From the NCBI GenBank assembly GCA_024180945.1, contig JAKSGN010000005.1:186001-250000 (forward strand): a stretch of DNA of 64,000 nucleotides, in the 5' to 3' direction. A program made the position numbers and the translations under genes. The stretch is from Macrophomina tecta. Taxonomy: Eukaryota; Ascomycota; Dothideomycetes; Botryosphaeriales; Botryosphaeriaceae. The notes below the pieces were generated by a model, which was not told the DNA's origin, did not search any database, and was given only the letters and a program-made list of their open reading frames with translations. This document shows, piece by piece, positions 42,134 through 53,059 of the stretch. Numbering within the stretch: position 1 is the first letter of the stretch; each line of letters opens with the position of its first letter.

Positions 42134-43486
42134 TTATCTCCTTGCAATATCTCGCCCCCCAAGCCAGACGAACAGCCAGCTGATGGAAATCATAATCTTC
42201 CGCCTCCAGCTCCTGGTCCAGGCAAGGCTGCCGGACCTCCAGGCCAACCACGCGCTGAGACCGGTCCACTCTTCCCTGCCGCCAATGACACCATCATGCC
42301 TACCCAGGTACGCCAGCAGCGCCCTCTGCTTGTACTCAAACGGCCTGTCGGGCTGGCCGTTCCCCTTGTTCAGCTGGTCGACGAGATACTCGCCCTTCTG
42401 CAGGGCCACCTCCGCCAGCGTGGGCAACGACTCGCCCTCAATGTCGCCCGCATCGCCCAGCGCATACACGCCCTCGATCGGCTCGCCGTCCTCTCTCAGC
42501 ACGCGCAGATACTTATCTGTCAGCAACCTCGGCAGCCCCTTCGCCGGCTTCCTGACGCCCTGCATCTCCTCGATCAGCGGGCTCGCCTTGTTGCCGGTCG
42601 CCCAGATCAGCATGCCGAACGGCAGCCGGCCGTCCTCTTTCGTCACGATGTGGTCGCGCTCGACGCGCTCGATGTGGTTGCTCGTCTTCAGCTCGACCTG
42701 CTTGCCCTCGAGGCTCTTGGTCGCGTACTCGCTCAGGCTGGCGTCGAAGGTGCCCAGGATCTGCGGCGCGACGTCGTGGATGGTGATGGCGAGCTTGCCG
42801 TCGAGGTGCGGGTACACGTGCCGCAGGTCCTCGTGCCAGCAGTCCCACAGCTCCGCCGCGGCCTCGATGCCGATGGCGCCGCCGCCGACGATGCGGATGT
42901 GCAGCAGGTCGCGCTGGCGCGGAGGCGCCACCGTCGGCAGCGACGCCGCGTCCAGCATCTCCAGCAGCCGCTGCTGGATGATGCGCGCGTCGTTGGTCGT
43001 GCGCAGGAACAGCGCGTGCTCGCGCGCCCCCGGCGTGCCGAAGTCCTGGATCGCGCACCCGGGCGCGATGCACAGCTTGTCGTAGCGCAGCTCGAAGTCG
43101 GCGTTGTCGGGGGTGGCGGACGAGGACTGGGCGTTGGGGTCGCCGTCGGCCAGCTTGACGTCGGTGCGGCAGCGGATGGTGCGCGTGGCGAAGTCGATGT
43201 GCGTCGCGACGGCCTTGTAGTACTGCAGCGCGGTGCGGTGGCGCCGCCGGACGGGCTCTTCGGCCAGCCGGAAGTTGAAGAGGCCGCAGGCAGCGGAGGC
43301 CAGGAGGGGCGTGTATTGCACAGTGCGGATGGGCGAGATGACGGTCACGTTGTAGCGCGACAGGTTGGCTTTTTGCGACAGGGTGAAGCCAGCCCAGCCG
43401 GAGCCGATAATGGCGAGGGATTGTTTTTGGGGAGGCATGCTGCTGGCGCTGTCGGCTGCGTGGGCTGCGGGAGGGGAGGTGGGCAT
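42134..43486 (-). CDS. Type II NADH dehydrogenase (FAD-dependent, NDH-2-like)
   Basis: A 450-residue single-exon flavoprotein. The first dinucleotide fold, for FAD, is IIGSGWAGF at 26-34; the second, for NADH, is VGGGAIGIEAAAEL at 200-213. An ATGNK segment and the VYALGDAG motif, which contacts FAD, follow in the expected order. The C-terminus (WTGLSAWLAWRSGSLAW, then ISISWLFVWLGG) is amphipathic and aromatic and should anchor it to a membrane, as in fungal external and internal alternative NADH dehydrogenases. It passes electrons from NADH to ubiquinone without proton pumping. No strong mitochondrial presequence is visible before residue 20. An AIF-like oxidoreductase is a less likely alternative. 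Confidence 0.85.
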   Translation of the reverse strand: MPTSPPAAHAADSASSMPPQKQSLAIIGSGWAGFTLSQKANLSRYNVTVISPIRTVQYTPLLASAACGLFNFRLAEEPVRRRHRTALQYYKAVATHIDFATRTIRCRTDVKLADGDPNAQSSSATPDNADFELRYDKLCIAPGCAIQDFGTPGAREHALFLRTTNDARIIQQRLLEMLDAASLPTVAPPRQRDLLHIRIVGGGAIGIEAAAELWDCWHEDLRHVYPHLDGKLAITIHDVAPQILGTFDASLSEYATKSLEGKQVELKTSNHIERVERDHIVTKEDGRLPFGMLIWATGNKASPLIEEMQGVRKPAKGLPRLLTDKYLRVLREDGEPIEGVYALGDAGDIEGESLPTLAEVALQKGEYLVDQLNKGNGQPDRPFEYKQRALLAYLGRHDGVIGGREEWTGLSAWLAWRSGSLAWTRSWRRKIMISISWLFVWLGGRDIARR

Positions 43487-43928
43487 TATTGCACAGCACG
43501 AGCTCTTGGCGGCGGCCGTTCTATGTAGCTGCGGGGGAGGCCTGAATTTATGTCATGGAGAGCTCATTTTTTGTTTACAGGGTGGTGACGCGCGGTACGT
43601 TTGGAGATAGCCGTTGCATCTGGTGTCGAGCTGTGTCCGACGTCATCGCCGACCGGGCCCCCCTGCCGACAGTGCACCACTTCTCCCCCATTGGCCGGAT
43701 CTGTCTCTTAGCCTGCCGAATCTGGGCCGCGTTTGCTCCAGCCAGCTCAAGCTTTCGTCCCGTCCGTCCCGCATTGCCGTGCTCGATCTCCAGCTCGCCC
43801 TCGTGCTCCGTAGCTACTCCCGTCCTCTCTCTTCCCTGCGCTCTCACTTATCGATCTGCGGCCAACGCCTGGACAGACCGGTGCCCTCGCCTTACAAATG
43901 CGCTCAGCAATCAGCCTGTTGATTACTT
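43487..43928. other. Intergenic, no gene recognised
   Basis: Overlapping short frames on both strands without motifs. Confidence 0.4.
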
Positions 43929-46510
43929 TCACGCTCCCGTCTTTGCGATGACGTCAACCGAACTGCCGCCCTTGACCGAGTCGCTGGGTGACGCGTGCGC
44001 ATTTTTGGTGGAAGCGTCTCCTCCACCTTCACCATCACCATCACTGCCGCCAACTGTCCCTTCTCGTGGCTCAACACTACCACCGCGCAATCCCCTCCAC
44101 ACGGCCAGGATCTGGTCGCGCCCATCGATCAGCGGATAAAATCCCGCAATGAACAGCGTGCCCCACAGCCAGGCGATGGCCACCACGAGCCACGCGGCGA
44201 AGAACTGGATCCCCAGCATCATCAGCAGGCCGCAGCCTCCAGGAACGGAAAGCCGACTCACCTCCTCCCCGAACACATACTTCGCCGCATACATCGGCAG
44301 CGGCCACAACACCCAATGCCCCACGAACGTCGCAACCGCCCACCCCGCCGCGACTCTTCCCCACCGCTTCAGCCTCCTGCCCGCCTCTCCATCCCCCAGC
44401 GCCCCGCCCTCCACCGCCCTCTCCAGCGGCGCATCCCGCCCCGACGCCTCCACCTCAAACGCCAATCTCTCCTTCCGAAAGTCCGCCCAGTCATAGTTCT
44501 CCGGCCCGATCCACGTAATCCCCACCGTGTACGGCAGCGGCGCCACCGTCGCCGCCACCGTCCCGTACATGCACGGCAGGGTCGCGCCGGTGCTCGCGAT
44601 GCTCACGTCGCCGCGCCCAGCCACACCCCTATCCCCGTCGCCATGCCGAGGACGGGCGCGACGATGGCGGCCGCGCGCGACTGCCTCCGCCACAGGATGG
44701 CGAGCGCCGTCGGGAAGATGCCCGGGCACATGATGACGCCCAGCATGTACAGCGTCCAGCCGAGGTCGATGCCGACGTAGTGCAGCAGCGTGCTGAAGGC
44801 GGCGGCGATGAGCGAGAAGAGCAGCACGCCGTAGTGCGACCAGCGGATTACGTCGGCGTCGGTGGCGAGCGGGTTGCCCTAGTTGCGGTATCTGTTTGGG
44901 AGCGGTGGGTTGGTGAGTTTTCCCTTTCCTTTCTTTTTCTTTTTTTTTTTTTTCGTGGTGGGGATGCGGGGAACGTACATGTCGAAGGAGATGATGGAGC
45001 TGACGGCGATGACCTGCGCGGAGAGGGTGGAGGTTACGGCCATGAAGGTGATGAGCAGGATGCAGGCTGCTCCGCCTTTGCCGGCGACGAGGATGAAGGC
45101 GTAGGGCAGGACGAGGCCGTTGGAGACTTCGGTCGTGGTCATCCTCTGAGGATTGTGAGGTCAGCTTCAAGACTAAGGAGACGGGCAGGGAAAGGGAAGG
45201 GTGGCGCACCCGCGGAAAGGTAGGGAAGATGGGGTTGTTCTCCAGCCCCAGTACCATCGAGCTGGCCAGCGTCCCAACCGCCCACGGTATTGCGAAGTAC
45301 GCTATCCCGCCGATTACGTAGCCCGGCACCACTGCTGAGGGGGACGCCGCAAAGGCTTTGATGAAGAAGCTCGTATCCATAATGACGAGCCCGAAGTTGG
45401 CGCAAATGTGAATAATGCCGAAGAAAATGCCGCCCTGGGAAGTCATTGTCAGGTACGAACCCTCGTGGTTGCCCGAGACCGGGTGTCGCAGCCCGGCGTT
45501 ACGGAAGATTTCGAATAGATTGGAGAGTGAGCCGACTTCGTCGACTGTGAAGGCCTTGGCAGTGAAGAAGCAAAGGATGATCAGGATGATGAAAGTGTGA
45601 AGGTAGTCGGTGAGAAAGCTGTGTTATCAGTTGGTAAGTATATCTTTGCCCGCACAAAGAGAGATTGCTTTGCGGTCTTACCTTGCTTTAATGCCTCCGA
45701 CAAAGGTGTAGAGAGCGACGCCGACAGGGAGGAGGAATGTCGCGGCGATGATGTGCATGCCAGTCCTGGAACTGTCAGTGCTTCTGCAGCATGGATGTTG
45801 AGCGCAGATGAGGCAGGACGAACATGGCTGTGATGACCGCTGAGGCGCCGAGAAGCATATTGGCACAGGCGAAGAGGTTGTTCAGAAGGCAGAGCACCAT
45901 GTAAACAATGTGAGCAACGTTGCCTGTGTTTGTCAGTGAGCCGCTTCCCGGGCACTCTCATTTCCCAGTGCTCACCATAGCGGATTCTGACAATTTCAAG
46001 CTGGGTGTGCGCATCAGGGACTTTTCGCTTGCACGATATGCCGAGGAGGGCGAAGAAGACGATCATTGGGCTGCATCCTGCGGCGAACCAGAAGGGGCCG
46101 GAGACACCGTACTGGTACCCAACAAGAGACGAGCCGAGCATCGCAGTACTCCAAAGCCAGGACTTTATGTCGAGTCAGACTGCTGCTTCGATACTATTGT
46201 GCTGGCGTACTACTCACGGATATGACAGCAGAGGAGGTCAAACCTCGAGTGACAGACCGATTGGCCGTCATGAAGACCTCTGTCTTTTCATTATCTTCAC
46301 CAACGGTCCGCTTCAGAATCCTGGTAACGATCACCATGCCTTCAACAATTTAGTCCCAAATATGTTGATGTCCAAGTTTGGTTTTCCGGACTTACCGAAT
46401 GCGATGATCAAACCCACCACAACAACGACCACATATCCCACAGCCTGGGATAGCGGAGGCGCGAGCGCTTCGTCGGAGGTGTCATCTCTGGCCACGACAT
46501 CCATAGCCAT
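43929..46510 (-). pseudogene. DUR3: DUR3-type urea/polyamine symporter with a stop and a frameshift
   Basis: The SSS-family transporter can be followed through eight or more exons: 46510-46396, 46339-46218, 46162-45976, 45923-45824, 45765-45682, 45618-45210, 45145 to about 44975, then 44878 down. It has the DUR3 landmarks AVGYVVVVVVGLIIAFG, YGVSGPFWFAAG, HTQLEIVRIRYG, GNHEGSYLTM, SSIISFD and DADVIRWSHYG. Two lesions are seen. At 44879-44881 the expected FDxYRNY-x-NP stretch has TAG for Tyr; splicing to the adjacent CTAG acceptor would skip it at the cost of a few residues. Near 44608 the frame breaks between GVWLGAA and VSIASTGAT, with no plausible intron. Unless these are errors, the transporter is dead or truncated before its last three helices. 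Confidence 0.8.
44940..44953. repeat. T tract inside a DUR3 intron
   Basis: Run of T (A on the coding strand), part of a longer pyrimidine-rich stretch from 44920, inside the intron next to the in-frame TAG. Confidence 0.8.
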
Positions 46511-46999
46511 CTTGCTTGCACAGTCCAATGGCAAAAGGTCGGCCAGAGCGAAAGGCAACCAGACCCTCTCCTAGTCTCCCCGTCCCCGACTTTCTTAAGT
46601 ACCTTTTTCCTCCGACAAAGCTTCTCAGGCCTTTCCAATCTAGCATCGCCACGGCTCTCCAGCCCGTCCAATTGCCACGCGCGGCCCAGAAAACGATCGG
46701 CGCAGCGCATGCACACCGCATTGCCGTTCGTCAGAGATAGGCGTCGGCAAAGCAAAAATTTTGGGGATGAACAAGCTTGTGACAGAGAGCTTGAATGAAT
46801 TGAAGGTGTGAATGACGTGACTCGAGCCGTGAATGAGGTGCACGGGCTGAAGTTGGTGGTGCGGGGGATTGCGTGTTTGTGCATCCCGATGGCGAGCGTT
46901 GCCGCGGCCGCCCCGAGGGGCGCGTTCCGTTGAGTGCGCTGAAGGGTCAATCCGACATGGATGTAAGTCAGAGACATGATATTCGTGAGTTGAAATGCG
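46511..46999. other. Short gap between DUR3 and DUF6594 genes
   Basis: DUR3 promoter side and 3' flank of the DUF6594 gene. Long frames here are read-through of the broken DUF6594 frame. Confidence 0.4.
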
Positions 47000-47965
47000 T
47001 GCTTTATCCATCCGCTCGAACCCTCGATATTCCCAGAAACGAATACCACCAGTACCGCAGCGTATGCTGCTGTTGCTGCGAAGACCTCAGCCTGCTTCGC
47101 ACTCGTGAGGAGGCCCAAGCTGGATGCGAACAGCATCGTGAAGCACGCTATTGTGCTGAGTCTGGCTCCCGGCGCCCTTATAAAGCACAGTACCGCAATG
47201 GCGCTGACGAGAAGCGCTGCTGAAAATATTGTGCTAATGACTGCGACGGTCTGAGTAATATGCCGGTCTAAGAAATATGCAGCTCCGTCAGGTGATGTCT
47301 GGTAGGGCTTCCACAGATACCGCCAATGATCTCGGGGGAAGGCTGAAAGGAGATCTGAATTTGCAGGTGTCCTCAAGGGCACAAGTCGTCTTCATCATCG
47401 TACATCCGTTGGTTCTTTCCGCGTACGATGGGTCTGACGCTTCCATCGCCGCCGCCGAGACCTTTTCCGGATGTCCAGTTGCGTAACGCTGCAAGCGCCC
47501 TTGGGTTTTTTCTGCCTAGTGCAACTACTTGCGACTGCAACAACAAAGCTTCCTCTGATAGTTGTTAGCACTTCTTCAAGGAGCCAAGGCCTGCGTCGAC
47601 GGACGGTATTCTTTCATGCTGTTCTGGACTTCCACCTGCAGCGCCATAAGCTCCGCCTCTTTGCTGTGGTCTAGCTTTGCCCTCTTCTCGAACCATTCCC
47701 ACGAAATTTGGGATGTTTGTTGCTCTCTGTCCCCCGATTGGCGTATTGCCTGGTCGTATGTGTCTAACTTTGCTTCGAGCGCTGAAAGTCGACTCTGAAG
47801 AAACAATAGGTTACAAGTGCTGAGGCGATTGAATTTACGATAGATGTATGTTTCACTGTCCGGGTCCTGAGCCATCCAAGCAGCGTGCGCAGGATACCCA
47901 TCTCTTAGCACACCGAGCTCAACATCATGCGATGAAGGTTTTCGCGGCCATGGCCATCGAAGCAT
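47000..47965 (-). pseudogene. DUF6594 membrane protein with a 1-nt frameshift
   Basis: The first exon (47965-47605) starts MLRWPWPRK and has the family opening GYPAHAAWMAQDPDS, IYRKFNRLSTCNLLFLQSRL and LEAKLDTYD. A 50-nt intron (unusual GTCCGT donor, TGCTAAC branch, CAG) leads to KEYQEALLLQSQVVALG and then RNWTSGKG. After MYDDEDDL near 47383 the frame slips by one base and continues as VPLRTPANSDLLSAF. Three membrane helices follow (TQTVAVISTIFSAALLV, STIACFTMLFASSLGLL, TAAYAAVLVVFVSG), the typical C-terminal end of DUF6594. The true stop is unclear, so the left limit is approximate. Function of the family is unknown. Confidence 0.75.
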
Positions 47966-48914
47966 ATTGTCGACTGTCCAGTCCCTTCACCGCTGGGGTT
48001 TTTCTGAGCAGGAGGTCTCCTTTCATTTCACCAGGCGCCAGGTGGCGAAGCGGAAAACCAGGGCCAAATCAGCCTCACAGGCCGCCTTGCGGATCGATGA
48101 TCCCGGCTTGACTGAGGCCTACGGTCAGCCTGGTGTGGCGGAAATTGGACATCCAATAACATGCTCATTCTTTTACGGGCTTACGACGCCACTGTGACAC
48201 AACACAAGGCGACTCGCAATAGTGGCTGGCGAAGCGCATCGTGGCCGGGATAATCAGCCTCACGAGTCCCCAGCCTCCTGCGGGCTCATTATACCTGCTT
48301 ATTCCCTGCTCTTCTTTTGTCAATTCTAGAATCATGCCACCTCATTCTTCACACATTTCACCGCCTCAGGACACCTCACCGCGGTGTTGAGGTCCATCCA
48401 AGTGTGGCCATAAATAAAACTTCGAGCCATCGTCACGAACGTCACCCCTGGATACGAGGATCAACGGTACAAGCAGAGCTTCGATGAAGCGAACGACATA
48501 ATGAATAATCTACTGGATGGGCGCTTTAAGAACATTGCAATGAAAACAAGTAGGCCTAGTTGATTTTACGGAGGCAACGCACGGCTAACACAACCTTATT
48601 TGAAGTGAAGGTCATGGCCCTTCCAGAATACACTGCATTTATTAATTCCGACGAAACTTTAAGCGTATACTTAAGAAATAGTAAGCTTATACTCCAAAAA
48701 TCATGATGGAACGAAGTATTCGTCACAGCGACTGCAACCAGGCAGATTACTCCCGTCGCACGCTGATTGAGGAATTTCATAATATTGTGTTTTATTGCAT
48801 CCGCTAAATAACTTCAAACTTGCCAAATTAGTCTAATATCGTGGCAGATTACGCTGTTGAGCGAAGAACCAGAAGCAGCGACTGGTAATCGTCGTCATTT
48901 TACCCAGAGACCAA
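47966..48914. other. Intergenic, AT-richer, no gene recognised
   Basis: Short frames only. No terminal repeats of a retroelement were seen, although a retropepsin gene relic follows. Confidence 0.4.
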
Positions 48915-49720
48915 AAACCGGGGTAAACAAAGGCGCCAACGGGACGTTCCAGGTATTCTCGGTGGCAAACTCATCTCCGCTTTTGCCGACTCCGGCTCAA
49001 GTCTCAACTTGCTGTCAAAGCGCTTAGCGTCTAGTTTTCCACAGCACATAGTGCGGGCAATGAGCAAGCTGGTGGAATTACCTAACGGAAAGACGATCAG
49101 TACTCTTGGAACGATCTCTCTCCCGTTCACATCCCGGAACGAAGTCACTCCACACAATCTCGTCTTCCATGTCATGGAGAATTGCGCGCATGACTGCATC
49201 CTTGGAAAGCAGTTCTTGAAGGACACCCAGACACTTGGTAAAAACTTTGCTAAGCGGGTGAGAGAGACAGTCGTCAGTGCGCACGCTCTCCTTAGGTGCG
49301 ACTTCGTTGATGCTCCTGAGTAACGCTTAATGGGCACTGTTAACGGGCGATTGATTGTAGCTCTTCTTGATTTTGGTGCAAATGCAAACACTGCAGAGGA
49401 GCTCGGATTGATGACCCCTCGCGGGAAGCATCACACGGCCAAAGTTGGACTCGTTGACAACTCCGTCTGCTCAACTTCAGGACGGCTTATGGCGTGGAAT
49501 GGAGGTTTGGGGCAGAATCTGGCCGGGCACACGTGTTCGACTTCCACATCCTGGACGACTTACCTTGCGCAGTCGTTCTCTGTGATGATCTCCTGTTCGA
49601 CAATGATGCGTTCTTACGGTACGAGCACCACTTTGTGGACGAAAGGGGTGCGATTGAGACCATTGATGGATTCTCTTTCATCGGATTCATCGACGTATTC
49701 GACCATCGCAGCTCAGTGAA
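48915..49720 (+). pseudogene. Tandem retropepsin-like aspartic protease gene, broken
   Basis: Two related domains follow each other. The first reads ILGGKLISAFADSGSSLNLLS, with the catalytic DSGS, and closes with FHVMENCAHDCILGKQFL, the pattern of the second half of a retropepsin lobe. A TAA at 49321-49323 interrupts the same frame. The second domain starts GTVNGRLIVALLDFGANANT, with DFGA in place of DSGS/DTGA, and closes, one frame over after about 49490, as FDFHILDDLPCAVVLCDDLLF. No reverse transcriptase or integrase is present, and no long terminal repeats were seen. This resembles the stand-alone retropepsin-like genes of ascomycetes rather than a complete retroelement. The stop and frame change suggest decay. 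Confidence 0.6.
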
Positions 49721-51112
49721 AGATTCTGAAGTGGTGGGAAACCTTCACAACTTCATCGATGGCGTTGAAAATCTGCAGGTTGCACAGACGCCAGGCGAAG
49801 GAGCAGGGCAAGATACTGCGGACTTGGATCAAAACCAAGGAACAGAGGCAGGGATTTCTGCCATGTCCGACGCTAACCACCCTGGCGCTCGAACCACAGC
49901 TCAGCGTAGGAGGAGCCGCTTTCGGGTCTTTCGTCGGCGGGCGGATCAACCTTCTCGATCGCTTTCTCTGTTTCTAGTTGTTGGAGCAAGTGATTTGACA
50001 GCTTATTCAGTGATGAAGGAGGGCGGCCCTCGAGTGGCGTTTTATCCTCTCCTGAATAGACTACAGTTTGCGAAAGCCAAATACACGTGAGTGATCCAAC
50101 ACTAGTTTTAGCTTTTTTTTTTTTTTTTTTTTTTAACTTTTTTAAACTATGTCTTGGAAAGTGATAATGATCAGTAATACAATTGATGAGTGGCATGAAG
50201 ACAGAGAGAAGGGCTCTAGGGAGGCCTTCTCATCCGCCGTCTTCCGTGACTACGATAAAGTTTATTTTACACACACGTGATATTCCAACAATATGCGACG
50301 CATGTTTCAGGGAACTTTACCTCCATTTTAAGAAAGTCTGACGCCTTTATCTAGGGCTGTTTTCCTTGACTACTGCAGTAGAAAATGGCAATGCCAAAGT
50401 TACCTTGATGCTGGAATCACAGTCCGCCGATATAGATCTTACAGTGACCTGTACGAGTGAGATCAACACGTCTTTGCAAGTTTCCTGAGGCTCAGCCATT
50501 GCGGCGCAGCGGGTCTGCGGCCGGAAAGAGCAGTGCTGGGACACTGCCCGCCCCACGAACTTGCATGTGTACTCGCAGTACAAAACCACCGCTGCAGCCA
50601 CGGGCGTTATAGATGGCTGCCTTATTTCAGTGCCACTACCACGGATTTCCAGTGCAGAAATTCTATTCATCCACCGCGATGTAAACTTCAAGCCTGACCC
50701 AGCGCCAGTTGCTTTCCGCGCCACACTCATTCCGGCGCATGCCGTGTTGGAAATCGTGCACGGCCAACTGCGGCACAGGGCCAATTTACTGGAGTAACGC
50801 AAGTTACGCAGGCGCTAACTATCACTGGAGACCGGTTTCCGGGTCATCGTGGTCTCTGAGACCGGGCCTGAGAAACCAATGAGCATCATCATCCTTGGCT
50901 AAAGAACTGCTGCCGTCCAAAGCCAGGACAGTTTTAATTGTTGCTAAATAGTTGCCTTTTGCATTTAAATATCTTGGAAGTGTCATCTCCCAAGACTCCT
51001 TTGTATACAACGACTGAAGACATATATTGAGATAGCTATGGATGAAAACTCAGAAGGGGAAAAACCTTTAGTTCTCATTTCAGCTTCAGCCGCCCATTCC
51101 TTCCGTGTTCAA
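49721..51112. other. Gap with a T tract and one coding-like stretch
   Basis: Contains a T run of 22 at 50113-50134. On plus, about 50380-50800 reads as protein-like sequence (KVTLMLESQSADIDLTVTC, a stop, then LHVYSQYKTTAAATGV) but I recognise no family. The right end may contain 3' sequence of the next gene. Confidence 0.35.
50113..50134. repeat. T homopolymer tract, 22 nt
   Basis: Uninterrupted run of T followed by an A/T-rich stretch. Confidence 0.9.
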
Positions 51113-51765
51113 TCAACGCGGGGCAAGGAGAACTACCGTCGTGTCGATGAACTCTGCAATGCTATGAGAAGTACCGGCGTAGGTAGCGGAAAGAAGCGTG
51201 GCCGTGACACGACCATCCCGAAAGGCAGCCACCACGCGCGACGCAACTGTCAACCCTGAGCTGTTCAGAAGAGCATCAAATGAGACCGTGGAACCAGCCT
51301 CAACAACAAGGTTCGATACAGCAGCGCCTACAGTCCTGGCAGCAATTCCGACTTCCCCGGCAATCCATTCGAACGAGGCACTTATGGTAGCTCCTCCGCC
51401 GAGCTCCGTGATCCATTCAACAACAATTACTGCTCCAGCAACGAGCTGTCTCTTGTCCAGTTCCGCCACTGCTTCCGCACTGATCGTTGGTGAGCTCATA
51501 AATTGCTGGAACTGGATTCATTCCCACTTACGCAAAGGCGTTCTCGTTACTGTGAGCGTTCACAGCAACAAGCTCAGTACCACGTGCGGCAACTTCACTA
51601 GAGGCTGTCAGGGCGACCTGCTGATGCCAAAAATTTTACTCACAGTATCTCGTTGGTGCCAGCAGCTACGTCAACGGATCTCTCGTCAAGGCTGGGGACA
51701 GCGACACCCAGAACGAGGAACGGGAGGATGCCAAAGGTCAAGAGAATGGATTTCAAGAGCTGCAT
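51113..51765 (-). CDS. Small secreted protein with internal Kex2-like site
   Basis: Three exons (51765-51644, 51597-51532, 51479-51113), introns of 46 and 52 nt, give 184 residues. The start MQLLKSILLTFGILPFLVLG is a clear signal peptide. A pro-like stretch with SNENAFAAEAVAELDKR ends in a KR dibasic site, after which the mature part (QLVAGAVIVVEW and onward) is Ala/Val/Gly/Thr-rich, lacks cysteines and has several predicted beta strands. No family is recognised. Secreted, dibasic-processed and small: an effector, a cell-wall protein or an antimicrobial-type protein are all possible. A TATA box is well placed. Confidence 0.7.
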
Positions 51766-51854
51766 CTTATGGAGTTGAATGTTTTGAGCCAGGTAGGGGG
51801 AGGAGTTGAAGACTTTTGATTGTGGGGTGAGATGTAGTGGAGCAGACTGTCTAG

Positions 51855-51862
51855 TTTATATA
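51855..51862 (-). promoter_or_regulatory. TATA box of the small secreted protein gene
   Basis: Minus strand TATATAAA lies about 90 bp upstream of the ATG at 51765. Confidence 0.6.
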
Positions 51863-53059
51863 TCCATCCCTACGACTTTCTGCATCGAGGCGGAGCTCTC
51901 AGTTCCGTCTCAGAAATAGTATTCTCTCGCGGCATCGATTCGATGTGAAGACATCGCGAATGCATTATGCGGGATGGATTCTCAGCAATGTTTGGTGGCT
52001 TCATGAAAGTTTTTGGAGAAATCTAGAACTTTTGCCAGCTCACGTCCTCGGTAAACCTTTCAGTGAGCATTATCCGATAGGTGTTGTGTGAGTGCTTCGT
52101 ATTTAAGGTTTACGCAACGTTATACTGCCGGTTTGGTCGGGTTTTCGCATACGGGACTTTTCGACACATTTCAGGAATTAGCGGCAACAACTCTTTTAAA
52201 GGAAGACACCGGCGCCTGTTAGCGCCTACTTTATTCCCCTTTTGAGTTACACTGGTATGACAACCAAGCCAAGTTAAGGCGTCAGACGTACGTCACTGCT
52301 ACTTTTGGCCTGACATGAACTGAATACGTTGCACTGCACAAGGCCTGGCACGCGATACTCCAAGGATCGTACTTGCGTAATGTGGCCAGTTACATCTTCA
52401 ATATCCTTCTTCATAACTCGGCAACCACTTATTAAAGATTATCTAATGTTTCTGCTCTGTGAATCAGCATTTTGAACACCACTTGCAAATGCACGCAACA
52501 ATGTCTCTCTCCTAGTCGTACCTCAAATAAATCCAGTGAACGCTTTCCCGCCTGGTCCGCCAATGAATGCTGAATGGGTTGTCCTTTTGTATGATGAAGG
52601 CCTATTCACTTGGTTCTAGAACTTCTTAGGACACGGAATGGTTGGCACAACAGAATGATCGCTTAGAACACAGAATAAGAAAAACTATGAGTGGTCTAGA
52701 ACGACTACTTAGTGTTTGTGGCGCCTATAGTACTACATAAAGTGGGCCTAATCGCCAAAGAATGATCACGGAGAACAATCAATCGTAACGGGCGATTAAG
52801 CCGGACAAGGTGGTTTATATTTCCTAAGTTTCGGATAGACTGGAAACACGGAGGATAAGGAATTCTAGGGGCTTGTCCGACGCCATGAAGTATGACAGAG
52901 TGCGTGATCGTACGACGAAGATGGTTAATGAGAGTTTTCCGACGCCGTACTCGCATCCAAGCTTGGCGAAAGGTATATCATCTCCCGTCTGTCCCGTCGC
53001 TAGATCACAAGTAACAAGTTCCCGCGGAGAATCGCACTCATCTCAATTACTCATTCATC
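51863..53059. other. Intergenic, no gene recognised
   Basis: Low gene signal, AT-richer than the conserved genes. An 83-codon minus frame at 52705-52956 has no motif. Confidence 0.4.

Noticed and set aside
41996..43528. 510-codon plus-strand frame opposite the NADH dehydrogenase
   Set aside because: Antisense shadow of a clear flavoprotein gene; Arg/Val-rich without motifs.
48300..50140. Complete LTR retrotransposon around the retropepsin domains
   Set aside because: No reverse transcriptase, RNase H or integrase motifs and no matching long terminal repeats are visible.
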